A stretch of DNA of 64,000 nucleotides from Adiantum capillus-veneris (lineage: Eukaryota > Streptophyta > Polypodiopsida > Polypodiales > Pteridaceae): assembly GCA_014529385.2 (NCBI GenBank), contig CM043971.1:82009340-82073339 (forward strand), read 5' to 3'. The position numbers and the translations under genes were made by a program. Shown piece after piece: positions 1 to 10,404 of the stretch. A model generated the notes under the pieces. The model had not been told where the DNA came from. It did not search any database and saw only the letters and a program-made list of their open reading frames with translations. Every line of letters begins with the position of its first letter. Positions within the stretch are counted from its first letter, which is position 1.

Positions 1-1
1 T

Positions 2-2719
2 TGTGAGACCAAAGGGCATCACTAAAAATTCGTAAAGGCCAAACGTTGTTCTAAAAGCAGTCTTGTGCACATCCTCTGATCTAATGCGGATCTGATGGTA
101 CCCACTCTTTAGATCTATCCTGCTAAACATAGCTGCTCCTTCTAATTTGTCCATAATATCATCAATTCTAGGTATAGGGAACCTATTCTTGATGGTATTC
201 TTGTTCAGTGCACGGTAGTCGATGCACATACGCCATGAGCCATCCTTTTTTTGCACCAACAATACTGGAGAACAAAATGGAGATGAACTGGGCTGAATCA
301 GCCCTTTTTCTAACAGCTCCTGTACTTGGCCCATTATCTCTTTCTGCTGAGCCGCACTAACCCTGTACGGAGGCTTATTTGGTGGGCTACAGCCTGGCAC
401 CAAATCTATCGCATGGTCCTCGGGTCTCTCTGGCGGTAATTGAGACGGTAATGAATCGGAAAAACAGTCACTATACTGTTGTAAAAACATTGACCTTTCT
501 TTATCTAGCACAGATAAATTTGATTCATCACAATCTGACACTTCACGTGCAAAAACCAAGTACGCAGAAAGATGCTTTTTCATTACAGAAGTAATAGCAG
601 AAGCTGATACAGTAGGAATAGACTCCCCTTTAAGCTTTACATCCAGAATGTGAGTCTTTCCCCTGCTCTGTACAGTGATCTTTTTGTTGTAGGCATCCAT
701 GATTCCCTGTACACGAAATAACCAAGGAATACCTAACAACACATCACATCCGTCCAGTGGCATGATGTAAAATTCTTCAGCATCTACATAGGACTGGATA
801 TGTAGACGCAACTTTCCAATGATGGGTGTCACAGCCTCTGTATGGCCAGGACATGCCAAACCTGCCTCTGCTGTATACCCCATCTCTTCAGGTCTGATTC
901 CCAACTTTGAAGCCAATTCTGGGGAAATGAAGTTGGCTTTGGCACCTGGATCAAAGAAGATAAGCACTGTTTGATCCCTAACCTTTCCCCATGCTCTGCA
1001 AAGCTCACTTGCATCTGAATTTGGCTTGTCGCCCACCATATCTGGCACTAGACCAGCCATGGGCTTCTTTCCCTTCCTGTCCTCCTTGTCTTCAGAATCA
1101 GCTGGCCTTTTCTTTGTAGGACAGTTGTAAGCAATGTGGCCAGGCTGCTCACATATAAAGCATTTGTTCTCTGTCCTCAGGACCTTCTTTTGCTCTTCTG
1201 ACTTGCGAGGAAAACGTCTTTTCCATTTCTTTGCTGGTCCTTTTTCTGATTCAGCCGTAGCTTTGTCTTTCCCTGCGTTGGCTGACTCCTGAGTCCCTTT
1301 AGGAGCCTCATTGGGAACGTGCTTCTTGGCTGAATTTTTCTTGCCTGATCCTGCCTTGACGCCAGTGTTAAATTCACAATCTTCTCCCTTTCGCAAACCA
1401 TTGCCAGTGTTTGCTACCTCGATGAGCTGCGTCAAAGTAGTGACTTTTGTCTTCGTGCAGTATTTTCTCAATCCTTTGGGTAGGCCACAACAGTATTTTT
1501 CAATCTGTTCTGTCAATGGCACAAACCTATAGGAAGTTACTGGAAGTAGAGCTTTCCAAAACTTCCGATTGTAATCATCCAGATTTCTGCAAGTGGCAGC
1601 ATTAAGCTGGTGCCATTCTGTCATGACATCTGCTTCAAAGTCATCAGATAACCATGCTGCTGCAAAAATCTGCTTGAAGTAAATCCATGTGGACGGAGCT
1701 TGCCCTTGAAGCAATAAAGTTGTCCACCATTGTCCCGCATTCCCTGTCAAGAAAGTGGCTGCCTTGCGGACCTTTGAAGCCTCTGTAAAGTTTCCCCCTG
1801 CATAGGCCTTATCAAACTGCTGGAGGAATGAAAGAGCCTTCTTCCTGTCATCAAACCCTGTAAAGGTCGTGAATGACACACCTTTGCCACCTTCTTTGTA
1901 CGGAGTTGGCCTCTCCAGCGGCGTTAAATTGTCATATGGAAGTGACTGAAACATGGGAACACTATTAGGGTTCATCTGTGTTCCTTGGCCGCTATTAACT
2001 TGACCTGGAAATGCCATATTTGGCTGCTGATTTGTAATTCCAGCCATACCAAAATTTGCTTGTGGCATCCCAAATTGGCCCTGAGTGCTTTGAAACCCTG
2101 GTTGCATACCCATGACACTGTACATGGGGTTAGGCATCATCGTTTGAGCACCCGCAAACACTGTTCCTGGCGTATAAAACTGATTTCCAGGTGCATGACC
2201 AGCCATGCTCTGGAATACCGATCCACCTCCAAAATAGCCAGGGTGTACTGAAGGTGGTGGGAAGACCTGTTGCATAGCCTGTAGGTTGCTTCCCTGCCCA
2301 TTAGAACCAGCTATAGGCTGCTGAAAGATGGCGGGCTGAATTGGTACAGCTTGAAAGACTGGCATCTCAGCCACCTGTTCTTGCACCTTAGGCATAGGTT
2401 GTGGAGACTGCATGTTCTCCGTCAAGTGTACAGGTGTTTCCATTGACTGTGCGGTATTAATCACCTGTGCTCGAGCCTTAACAGGCTTTTGAATATGATC
2501 CAGTGACCCAACTTGCTGAGACGGAACCGAAGGTTGCAGAAAGGCTAAAAACCTCGGATTCTGCATTACTTGTGTGAACATAGCCACAGCAGTAGCCAAC
2601 TGGGTCCTGAATATATCATCATCAGTCTGTGGTGGTCTTGAGGACTCACCCACTTCATGTGTCTGTTGACCCTGTGAAGAGGAAACCTCTTCAGTCACAT
2701 CATCTGGTCTGTCAGCCAT
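2..2719 (-). CDS. gag-pol: gag-protease-RT polyprotein of gypsy A (partial, open to window edge)
   Basis: Single open frame from the ATG at 2719 (MADRPDD...) to the left edge, at least 906 codons; the last complete codons read PFGLT of the RT motif MPFGLTN. Order: a Q/P/G-rich gag N-terminus; the gag core with WW-containing GQWWTTL; a CCHC knuckle ([14 protein letters not shown], near 1105-1165); a protease with [12 protein letters not shown]; then RT with [16 protein letters not shown] and [14 protein letters not shown]. It encodes the capsid, nucleocapsid, protease and RT needed for cytoplasmic reverse transcription. Unlike copy B it has no frameshift or stop in the visible part. The frame was inferred from the matching codon phase at both ends and from the absence of any closed gag or pol reading frame. 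The start is supported by the equivalent ATG in B. Confidence 0.85.
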   Translation of the reverse strand, partial: MADRPDDVTEEVSSSQGQQTHEVGESSRPPQTDDDIFRTQLATAVAMFTQVMQNPRFLAFLQPSVPSQQVGSLDHIQKPVKARAQVINTAQSMETPVHLTENMQSPQPMPKVQEQVAEMPVFQAVPIQPAIFQQPIAGSNGQGSNLQAMQQVFPPPSVHPGYFGGGSVFQSMAGHAPGNQFYTPGTVFAGAQTMMPNPMYSVMGMQPGFQSTQGQFGMPQANFGMAGITNQQPNMAFPGQVNSGQGTQMNPNSVPMFQSLPYDNLTPLERPTPYKEGGKGVSFTTFTGFDDRKKALSFLQQFDKAYAGGNFTEASKVRKAATFLTGNAGQWWTTLLLQGQAPSTWIYFKQIFAAAWLSDDFEADVMTEWHQLNAATCRNLDDYNRKFWKALLPVTSYRFVPLTEQIEKYCCGLPKGLRKYCTKTKVTTLTQLIEVANTGNGLRKGEDCEFNTGVKAGSGKKNSAKKHVPNEAPKGTQESANAGKDKATAESEKGPAKKWKRRFPRKSEEQKKVLRTENKCFICEQPGHIAYNCPTKKRPADSEDKEDRKGKKPMAGLVPDMVGDKPNSDASELCRAWGKVRDQTVLIFFDPGAKANFISPELASKLGIRPEEMGYTAEAGLACPGHTEAVTPIIGKLRLHIQSYVDAEEFYIMPLDGCDVLLGIPWLFRVQGIMDAYNKKITVQSRGKTHILDVKLKGESIPTVSASAITSVMKKHLSAYLVFAREVSDCDESNLSVLDKERSMFLQQYSDCFSDSLPSQLPPERPEDHAIDLVPGCSPPNKPPYRVSAAQQKEIMGQVQELLEKGLIQPSSSPFCSPVLLVQKKDGSWRMCIDYRALNKNTIKNRFPIPRIDDIMDKLEGAAMFSRIDLKSGYHQIRIRSEDVHKTAFRTTFGLYEFLVMPFGLT

Positions 2720-2808
2720 AGTTACAATTCCCTGTGTCTCGTCTATGATCCCCTGTGTCTTCAAGCCCAAAACTGACCAAGGCTCACTTCTATGGGAAAA
2801 AGTGATTT

Positions 2809-2827
2809 AATCCCGTCGATGGAACCA
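2809..2827 (-). promoter_or_regulatory. Primer-binding site of gypsy A (non-Met tRNA type)
   Basis: Directly next to the LTR end. On the minus strand it reads TGGTTCCATCGACGGGATT, identical to the site in element B. Its complement parses as the 3' end of a tRNA: CCA, discriminator A, acceptor strand CGATGGA, T-stem CCCGT. The GGAACCA end recalls tRNA-Glu, but the tRNA is not firmly identified. It is clearly not the initiator-Met site used by elements C, E, F and K. Confidence 0.75.
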
Positions 2828-4303
2828 TGAAACCGGCCTGTTCAATCCAAAAAGGGCGGTAGACTTTACTTTAAACCTTGATTTAGCTTTCACCCATTAT
2901 GAGTCGTCTATTTTACCTGTACTTTCAAGACACAACAAAGGGGAGAGGGATACAGGCTGCTAGATTGCACCTGTATGAGTAGACAGACACCAGATTGGCC
3001 CCTAACTTAGGCGCCCCTTTCGGTATTTCTTTATTGTTCAAAAGAGGGAATAAACGTTGTGGTTCCTACAAGCTGCCCCGCACAAACTCGGCTGAATTTC
3101 CACTGTTCCAGCCCGATTTCGGCAGCATAACTGTACTAGAACCCTTCACGGTCAGTATTCCCACGCATTGACTGACTTTCCCGACGCATACGGGCACTTT
3201 GCAAAACCTGGCGAGAATCTGCAGCACGCTGAATTCTCTGTTTTCAGCCCTGAAAATGCGCCAGATCACCTGTACAACGGTCCCTTTGCGTCCCCGAACC
3301 TCCTGGGGGTATTAGGGTCCGTTTAGGGCCAAAACCCTCAACCTGCAAAAATACACAGCAGGCTGTAATTCACTGTTTCGGGCTCCGTTTCGCGTGCCGG
3401 TCGCATCCCTAGCAAGTCCTCGAGCTCCCGCACCTGTAGGGCTACTTGCCCTTTGAATCGGACGAGATTTCTGGCGTGAAACCTCTCCGAATTCACCTGT
3501 ACCTGCGGGGGGATTAGCCGCTAGCTAATCCAGTACCTGTGCAAGAGGCTCTTGCCTCGGCAATCGCGCATGAACCCACACAACTGTACATTGGTCAAAT
3601 GAAGAGCCCACTAGAGGGGCATAACATACTGCCAAAGGGGAGAGAGAGGGCAGTGCGTAGCGTGCAGGGCATCACTCCTGGCACCGCACTGTGCATAAGA
3701 GGGAAAGCAAGCACTCCATAGCTCTTAACCTGTGACAAAAGCTGCAAATGAGCCTCTCCCAGCTTAAAATTCAGCGCCAACTCTCTCTTGCATTAGAAAC
3801 TGCACCAGAATGTGCCACTTGGCACATTTACAGGCATTTTCCCGTTTCGGGATTGCCGCCTAAAAATATCCCAACCGGTGGCCCAGTTGACTTCACGGCA
3901 GAGTAAGAAAATGTTCCCTTTGTCATTCCGGAGGTAATGACGCCAACACATTTTCACGTCCCAAAATAGCAGTTCCCTAAATTTTAGGAGATGCTGCCAT
4001 TGTATCTTTCTAGGTCATCCGACCCTCTTTGTACACTGCGGCCACATCCAGAACTGAAATGTAGCCTCTGTAGCAAAGGATTCCACTTTGGCTAGTCAAT
4101 GACCCCACTTGGCTAACCATAGTCCTTGTCCAACCTTAGTGCTCTCTTGCCCTCAGGCCTGGACTCCCTCTGGACAATTCCACACTAGCTATGCAATGCA
4201 GGGCAGTTAGATTTCCCGAGGGGTGTTTCCAAAAAGTGAAAGTAAATAGATAATAAGAAAGAAATCAACAAAAAGGATAGATAGTAGTCACACGCTGGTG
4301 ACA
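2828..4303 (-). repeat. 5' LTR of gypsy A (1476 bp)
   Basis: Begins TGAAACCGGCC and ends GCTGGTGACA on the plus strand, so in element orientation it runs TGTCACC...TTTCA. It is the reverse complement of the two B LTRs (12865-14322 and 20019-21484), with only scattered differences. A GA-poor, GC-rich stretch with several CCTGTAC/GTACAGG motifs lies near 3250-3550. ORFs seen here on either strand recur in every LTR copy and are not convincing genes. Confidence 0.93.
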
Positions 4304-4867
4304 TAAAACCTAGAAGAAGAAGAATTAGAATGAATCCTTGACCAACTCACAGATCAGCGGCAGAGGGGCCTACCCTAAAAGTCAAGGAAAACTTGTTTAA
4401 AGCGTTCGAAAGTGGCTGAAACGGAGTCAAACAAGTTTATAACCTCAAAATATGATGATGTGGCACTTGTACGGACATCCCGGAATTTGCGGTGGATTTT
4501 TAGGAAAATCCCGAAATTTTAGGAAAGTGTTTTTTTTGAGGGCAGCTCTTCATATTTGATGCTTTTAGGCTTTGGGCCTTTAAATATGAGCTTTGGGGCC
4601 CTCTCTGACACTCTTCAGCGTGCAGATTGCAGAGGAGGTGCTTTCCGACTGTTGTACTTTGCAAATTAGCAATAATAAAGAAATACCGAAAGGGGCGCCA
4701 GCATTTTGGGGTGCCAGTGTTTGGGGCAAGTGCTCTCTTGGGGTGGAACTCCGTCCCTCCCCGTCTCGTGTGTCGTGCATCTCTTTCAGTTCAGTTGTTA
4801 TTTGAAATGCTTAAAGTTGTTCAGTCTGTTCTTTTTCGTTGGCACGTGGTGCCCGTCTCTCTTGACA
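4304..4867 (+). repeat. Left LTR of element C, 5'-truncated by gypsy A
   Basis: Aligns with 6594-7142 of the right LTR. It contains an AATAAAGAAATACCGAAAGG block that also occurs, in the same form, in the gypsy A/B LTRs, suggesting a shared polyadenylation or R-region module. Ends CTCTTGACA immediately before the primer site. Confidence 0.88.
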
Positions 4868-4880
4868 GTGGTATCAGAGC
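4868..4880 (+). promoter_or_regulatory. Primer-binding site of element C (initiator Met tRNA)
   Basis: GTGGTATCAGAGC directly follows the left LTR. It contains the canonical plant initiator-tRNA-Met complement TGGTATCAGAGC. Confidence 0.9.
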
Positions 4881-5769
4881 TTCAGGCGTGTGCTTTTTTG
4901 AAAGCGTACCTGTCCTACCAAAGAGCATACAGAGCAAGGTGACGCTTCCAAAAATTTTACAAAAGAATCTTCGTGTCCCGACCCCGGACTTCTTAGCTAC
5001 TCCCACCCTTACTTCATCGTGCATCAAGCCGTTGCCGTCTTCATCGCTCTATCTTACAGGGCATAAGCCATAAAGATTACTTGCAAAGAGAAGGATCCAA
5101 CATTTGTTTTGAGCTGTTGTTTTTCTCAGATTCAGTGCCATGCAGTGGTGGAAGTCTATAGCTACCAAGCCGCATGCTCCAAGGACTTGATAAGCTTTCA
5201 AGAAATTTTTTGCCCGAAGTTTTATGGTTTCCGACATCTTCCTTCAAAGTGCAACTTCTGGCAGAGTGGGGTATCCTGAAGTGCTTGGCATGGAAAGCCT
5301 AGCAGATTATAATTTGAAATTTCTCGACATCTTTCAACAAGTGTCTCTTCTCGAGTTGATAGCCTTGGAGGTTCAGTGTGATTGCTAAGTCTTGGGACTA
5401 CCATCACCGCCACAGGAACATTGCTTGTCGAGACTTGTTTCGACTATTCAAGAGTTTGTGGACCATGCTATAGTCGGCTACAACCTTATGAAAGGAATCT
5501 AACCCTAATTTTTGGTGTAGGTTTCAGGTGAAAAGTCAGGTGACTTTTCGAGCTCGGCTAATGTCGAGATTGCTTTTTAAGTTTGAATCTGTTTAAGAAC
5601 TTGTTTGGTGATCCTGTTTCGAATTTGTTTGAAATGGATGGTATTTGTTTTGAACCTGTCTTGGTGTCGATTTGAACTGTTTGACTTTGGTTTGAATACT
5701 GGTTTCAATCCTTTGTGATTTACTCCTGGGTGGAGTAGTGAGAAATGTTGTTTTGGTATTGTCTGAACC

Positions 5770-5934
5770 TCGGAACGACGCAGACAGGATATCTGGGGAG
5801 CGTTTCGTTGTATGCTTGAAACCCTCGGAACGACGCAGACGGGATGTTTGGGGAGCGTTTCGTTGTATGTTGGAAAACTCCGAACGACGCAGACGGGATG
5901 TCTAGCGAGTGTTTGGTTGTATGCTTGAAAGGCT
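5770..5934 (+). repeat. Three tandem 55-bp repeats inside element C
   Basis: Three units, each starting near CGGAACGACGCAGAC and ending near GTTGTATGCTTGAAA, start at about 5771, 5826 and 5881. The period of 55 is not a multiple of three, so the array does not encode a repeated peptide. It is non-coding internal sequence. Confidence 0.85.
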
Positions 5935-6381
5935 ACGGTCTGGGGAGGTTTGGTTGTACCAGTCCTGTGAACTCATGGGCCGGACCTTTTTGGGTTATTT
6001 GCGGGGGGAGTGACGAGGTAGTCGTTGAGTAGCTTCGTACTGCAGATTGTTTGTCTGGGGGAGTGCTCAGCGGCGCTGTTCGTTGTGTCTGTAACATGCA
6101 TATGTGAGCATTTGTGTTGCATTGTGATGTGCCAACCACTGAATATTCCTTATTGGATGAGATACTTCTAAGAAGTCAACGACCCAGGCTATCAAGAGTT
6201 CCGATCTTGAATGAGACTCCTTATTGAATGACATTCTTATGAGAAGCCAACGACTCAAGAACTCAAGAGCTCCGATTTGGAATGAGAAAACTAGTTGTCC
6301 CTCGGAATGAGCCTCATAAATTTTTTAGCTAACTCCAGTTGTTTTGCAGATATGCTGTAATCACGGACGATTACTTTCTTT

Positions 6382-6394
6382 CAAGAAGGGGGGA
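6382..6394 (+). promoter_or_regulatory. Polypurine tract of element C
   Basis: AAGAAGGGGGGA-type purine run immediately upstream of the right LTR, which starts TGTCACAAAC at 6395. This is the expected plus-strand primer position. Confidence 0.82.
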
Positions 6395-7142
6395 TGTCAC
6401 AAACTGTTGACGTGTCAAGTCACTGAAGAACGAAGCTAACCTTTAGATCCCGGCCGAGGGGCCTAAACCCTAAGAAGAAGCAAAAGCAACAAAAGATGTT
6501 TTACCAACTTATAAAGGCTCGCCGAGTGGCCTATTTTTAAAGAAGAGTTCCCACCAAGTTCCGACCAATGGGATATATCCGGGTTGAGGGGCCTAAAACC
6601 TAGAAGAAAAAGAAGAAACAAAAGGAATCCCCGATCAATTCACAGCAACGGAGGGGCCTAACAACCCTAAAAGTCAAAGAAAACTTGTTTAAAACGCTCG
6701 AAAGTGGCTGAAACGAAGTCAAACAAGTTTATAACCTCAAAATACGATGATGTGGCACTTGTATGAACATCTTGAAATTTGCAGTGGATTTTTAGGGAAA
6801 TCTCGAAATTTTAGGGAAGTGTTTCTTTTAGTCAGCTTTTCATGTTTGATGCTTTTAGGCTTTGGACCTTTAAATATGAGGCTTGGGGGCCCTCTCTGGC
6901 ACTCTTCAGTGTGCAGATTGTAGAGGAGGTGATTTCTAGCTGTTGTACTTTGCGAATCAGTAATAATAGAGAAATGTCGAAAGGGGCGGCAACGTTTGGG
7001 GCTAGTGCTCTCTTGGGGTGGAACTCCGCCACTCCTCGTCTCATGTGTCGTGCATCTTTTTCAATTCAGTTGTTATTTGAAGTGCTTAAAGTTGTTTAGT
7101 ATGTTCTTTTCCGTTGGCACGTGGTGCCTGTCTCTCGTGACA
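6395..7142 (+). repeat. Right LTR of element C (748 bp)
   Basis: Runs TGTCACAAAC...CTCGTGACA. Its first 280 bp hold four degenerate repeats of a GAGGGGCCTAAACC motif followed by an AAG/AAC-rich run, spaced 65-73 bp (near 6450, 6520, 6586 and 6653). Confidence 0.9.
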
Positions 7143-7389
7143 ATATGCCTGTTCAATCATCAATGTCATATGAACTTTGAAGTCTCTTGCAGTAGTTACA
7201 CAGAATGTGGTTGTCTTGTAAAACAAAATGTCTCTAAAAGTTGTTGCCCTCTCTTGTTTTTTATTGGAAATGTCATGGAAAGTTTGATAAATTGAGTTTC
7301 TTTAACAAGAGTACATATTTTATTTTTATGTACATAAAACTTTTTTATGTACGGAACAACGTATAGTACGTACATATACGTCATGCACA
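7143..7389. other. Unassigned AT-rich spacer
   Basis: Between element C and the first recognisable codons of element D. No coding, repeat or RNA signal recognised. It may be further decayed pol of D. Confidence 0.4.
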
Positions 7390-7409
7390 ATACGTTGTGA
7401 ACCCCTTGG

Positions 7410-7849
7410 ACAGATGCTAGTAATTTTGTTATAAGTGCAATTCTAACCCAAGAGGGCCGACCAATATGCACAACAAAATTACTCCGTATATGAGAGGGAG
7501 TTGTATGCTATTGTACACGCATTGAAGAAATGGAAGCCCTATTTTTATGGTGCTAAGGTTATGATAGTGTTTGATAGGAGAGCATTAAGTGGCTTTCCAA
7601 CTAAACAGAATTGAAGGGTCGTAAGGTTAGATGGACTGAACTCTTACTAGTGTTCGATTATGAGCTTAGGTATCGCAAAGGGAAATATAATGTGGTAGCA
7701 GATTCCCTTAGCAGGATGCCTATGATAAATAAATTGAGTTTTACTCGATTCAATAGTGATCTACTTCAATCAGGTTGATCCTACGTATTCCAGAATATGG
7801 GAAACCATTCAAAAAGGGGATCCAAAATAAGGGGTTTCCAATGAGAATG
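7410..7849 (+). pseudogene. pol: gypsy D RNase H remnant
   Basis: Begins TDASNFVISAILTQEGRPI, the classical start of Ty3 RNase H. After a frame change it continues with YERELYAIVHALKKW, then VFDYELRYRKGKYNVVADSL, and ends in the RNase H-to-integrase linker (DPTYSRIWETIQKGDP). At least one frameshift and in-frame stops near 7614 and 7830 break it. Active RNase H would remove RNA from the RNA-DNA hybrid; this copy is dead. A solo LTR inserted directly after it. Confidence 0.85.
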
Positions 7850-9024
7850 TGTAAGGTGCAGCGGAATGAATGTTGTATTTTCTCAAGATTAGTGATCTTT
7901 ACTGCTCAAGGTTCCTTTTAGTTCTTAGGGAAAGAGAGAGCTTTCTGTCTTATAGAGTACTGTGATCACGAACAAAGTGAGTGGTTATTTTGCGTGCAAG
8001 TGAATGAGACTGAGAGAAGGAGAGAGAAAAGATACGACACCCGAGAGGTTGTAAAACCCTCCTCCAAAGGCCCCACTCTCGTTGGCGAGAGTGGTCTACT
8101 TGATTGCACAAAAGTGTACAATGCGAATGCAATGGACAGATGCAAGTTGGACTATGCCGATGACGACGACTGTGATGACGACGACGGCTTCGAGGCTGAA
8201 AACTGTGATTGTTTATGGGCTGAATTCGTGGCTGGAATTCCCTGCTTTTGCTGATGCTTTAAGGCTGAAATAAAACGCTGGTGTCTAGGGTTCTGCTGTG
8301 TTTTTGAAGAGGCTGCTGCCGGCTGAAAACGCTGAGGTTCTGCAGCGTTTTGAAGGGGCTGAAAAGAGGGTAAATCGCTGGTCTATTTGCAGGTTAAGGG
8401 CTGAATTCTATGCAGCGTTTTAATGCTGAAAACGCAAGTGATCTGCAATAGAAAAGCTAGCGTTAGTAACTTCCCCTTGCTGCTGCTAGTGGATAGCAAA
8501 AACGCCAGGCATGTGGGAGCATGGAGGGCGATAGCTGGCTCTGGAAAACGCTAATGGAGGTGTCCTTGTGGCGATGGATGAAAACGCTGTAGAAGGGGAG
8601 TGGCCTCGCCAAGGTTGGAAAGGGTCTTGCTGAGAGAGGGTTGGACACCTGTTGCTTGGGGAAGCCTGCTGCCAATTTGTGCTAACTTGGGTTTGCTTAT
8701 ATATTAACTTACCCAATTTGCCGTATTGAGTACCCAACAAAAGTCACTTAATAAATAAGTGAAAAATGTCAAAAATAGGGAAAAATGGGATAAAGTCATC
8801 TGAAAAATCCCCAAACTGACTCTGATGGAAATGCTTATGCTTATGCAAGGTGCAACCAGAGGATATGCATCTACACTGAGTGACTGGGCATGCACGGTCT
8901 ACGAAAAGACTCACAAAAGTGCCATATCACTTCTAATCTAACTTGACTGGACTTGACGGAAACCCTGCTATGGTGTAGCTTGTCCACGGACACATAGGGT
9001 TGGGATGTGTCACGTGACAGAATG
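7845..9024. mobile_element. Solo LTR (1170 bp) with GAATG target duplication
   Basis: The LTR proper is 7850-9019, starting TGTAAGGTGC and ending CACGTGACA. The 5-bp duplication GAATG lies at 7845-7849 and 9020-9024. Excising one copy rejoins the gypsy D pol frame (...SNENEALIGALKG...), which strongly supports the boundaries. There is no internal region, primer site or polypurine tract, so this is a recombined solo LTR. It contains a GAC/GAT-rich patch near 8160-8190 and repeated GCTGAAAACGC-type motifs near 8230-8430. No related full element is present in the window. The orientation is uncertain. Confidence 0.88.
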
Positions 9025-9246
9025 AAGCATTGATAGGTGCTTTAAAAGGATTCAAGTGGAAATTTTTTGCCATATATGATGGCTATTTACTCTACAAAGG
9101 TAGAGTATTTGTCCCAAAATATCAAGAGATTAGGCGCTAGATACTCTATGAGTCCAAGTGCGGGACACCCAAGTGTAAACAAGACTCGCAGCCTTGTTAA
9201 AAGGAAATTTTATTTGTCTGGAATGTATAAGAACGTCCTAGAATAT
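9025..9246 (+). pseudogene. pol: gypsy D integrase N-terminal (zinc-finger) remnant
   Basis: Reads YDGYLLYKGRVFVPK and then, after a frameshift near 9150, AGHPSVNKTRSLVKRKFYL and SGMYKNVLEY. These match the H-H part of the Ty3 integrase HHCC finger. The C-C half and the DDE core are absent: the sequence runs directly into the truncated left LTR of copia element E. Confidence 0.82.
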
Positions 9247-9447
9247 CAAAGGGTTAAATTAGGTAGAGTAAGTTTGGAAGGTTGTTTCAAACCACCTTTT
9301 GTAAGTCTGTTAGATTTCCCTTGATTGGTGGCAAACTTCTAGTTTGTAATAAAGCCTATTTAAAGGCTCACTTGCTTTCAATAATATAGTAGTCGTGAGT
9401 ACTTTTTGCTGTGAGTACTGAGCGCTGCAGCTTCCATGGCTATCACG

Positions 9448-9485
<38 letters not shown>

Positions 9486-9502
9486 CTTACTCTAATCCAA
9501 GA
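9243..9502 (+). repeat. Left LTR of copia E, 5' end missing
   Basis: Homologous to 11869-12107. Contains a (TG)16 microsatellite at about 9451-9482 where the right LTR has only about five units. The first ~25 bp of the intact LTR, including TGTTAGG, are absent and replaced by gypsy D integrase sequence. Confidence 0.85.
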
Positions 9503-9514
9503 TGGTATCAGAGC
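9503..9514 (+). promoter_or_regulatory. Primer-binding site of copia E (initiator Met tRNA)
   Basis: TGGTATCAGAGC, the canonical initiator-Met complement, directly after the left LTR. Confidence 0.9.
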
Positions 9515-10048
9515 CAAGCGCAACCTGGTTACCTTATGTTTCTCTGTAAATCAGCAATGCATTTATCTTCTGCAAGCTTTGTCGAAGTCTCTGCCTAGAA
9601 GCTATTCTTCGACTTCTGCAGCAAGCATAAGCGTCGCTACTCTGTTCGCCAACCCTTGCAGCAAAGCTCTAGTACTCGGTCGACCCTCTCAACTTGATGC
9701 TCGGTAGCGGCAATGGGCAATCTCTGAACCGCAGCGCTGGCCCAAGGTGAGACATTGTTGACTTGCATCCCAGTCGAATCTAACTGTACAGATTCAGTGA
9801 GCAAGCTAAGGCGATTCTCACTATGTTCTTTGCTACAACGACAAGCTTATGCTGCCAAATTTCATACTAGACGGCAGTCGGCAGCCTTCATGGCTCGTTT
9901 TGTCTTTTGTGAAAAGGTCGTAAGCTTTTGAAACTGAATTTAATCAAGCCAATGCTCACACTTTCGTTGTAAAGCTCAAACACTTACTTCAGTTGTAAAG
10001 CTCAGTAAGCACACACAACTAAGGTAGCCATCTATAAACGAGTCTTTC

Positions 10049-10264
10049 ATGTCTTCAAAAGGAAGCAATCACCACTGGACTCATAGCATCTCCTCCGACT
10101 CGTCTACCGCTTCAGTCACTTCACCGACAAACCCTCAAGCGAATGCTCAACAACCTGAAGTGACGTCTCCTCTGGTTCGTCAAGGTGTCCGTTTCAAAAG
10201 GATGGCAAGGAAGCGCATATTACTTAACAAGCGGCGGTGGATAATTGAGAAGCCAATCCACTAA
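10049..10264 (+). other. Small ORF in leader of copia E, no known domain
   Basis: Open frame of 71 codons starting MSSKGSNHHW, rich in S, T, P and Q, then basic at its end (KRMARKRILLNKRRW). It lies between the primer site and gag. I do not recognise it. It may be leader sequence or a small accessory peptide; nothing here decides between the two. Confidence 0.2.
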
Positions 10265-10404
10265 ATGTTGAATTGAAATTCAAAATGTATGCAAAATCTA
10301 TTTGTTAGAAATTCAGTTTTGTCAAATTTTCATCACTCTTTGCTTAATTTGATTGCCACATTGTAAGACAGTAGACACCGCTCTAACAAGAGTAAGACTC
10401 TGTC

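Larger units (their letters stand above)
1..4303 (-). mobile_element. Ty3/gypsy element A, 5' portion, cut by window edge
   Basis: Minus-strand LTR retrotransposon made of a 5' LTR (2828-4303), a primer-binding site (2809-2827) and an open gag-protease-RT frame from 2719 to the left edge. It is the sister of element B, which lies in the opposite orientation. Its LTR ends inside the left LTR of element C: the C sequence resumes at 4304 at a point matching about 6594 in C's right LTR. The expected left target duplication (TAAAA, if it matches 4304-4308) is outside the window. RNase H, integrase and the 3' LTR are also outside. Confidence 0.93.
4304..7142 (+). mobile_element. Non-autonomous LTR element C (LARD/TRIM-like)
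   Basis: The two LTRs (left one truncated to 4304-4867, right one 6395-7142) flank a 1527-bp internal region with an initiator-Met primer site and a polypurine tract but no gag, protease, RT or integrase. The left LTR was interrupted by gypsy A. It must have relied on proteins from another element. The right flank begins ATATG; the matching left flank lies beyond the window, so the target duplication cannot be tested. The internal region carries a 55-bp triplicate and a duplicated segment of about 80 bp around 6145-6290. Confidence 0.82.

Noticed and set aside
3539-3721. 60-codon frame recurring at 13438-13620 and 20591-20773
   Set aside because: It lies antisense within the A/B LTRs; conservation reflects recent LTR copies.
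4580-5073. Frames of up to 148 codons around the element C left LTR
   Set aside because: They cross the LTR, primer site and leader and have no domain or conserved start.
5770-5934. CRISPR-like array
   Set aside because: The 55-bp units are contiguous without unique spacers, and the setting is a eukaryotic retroelement.
8463-8740. 70- and 84-codon minus-strand frames
   Set aside because: Inside the 7850-9019 solo LTR and without known domain.
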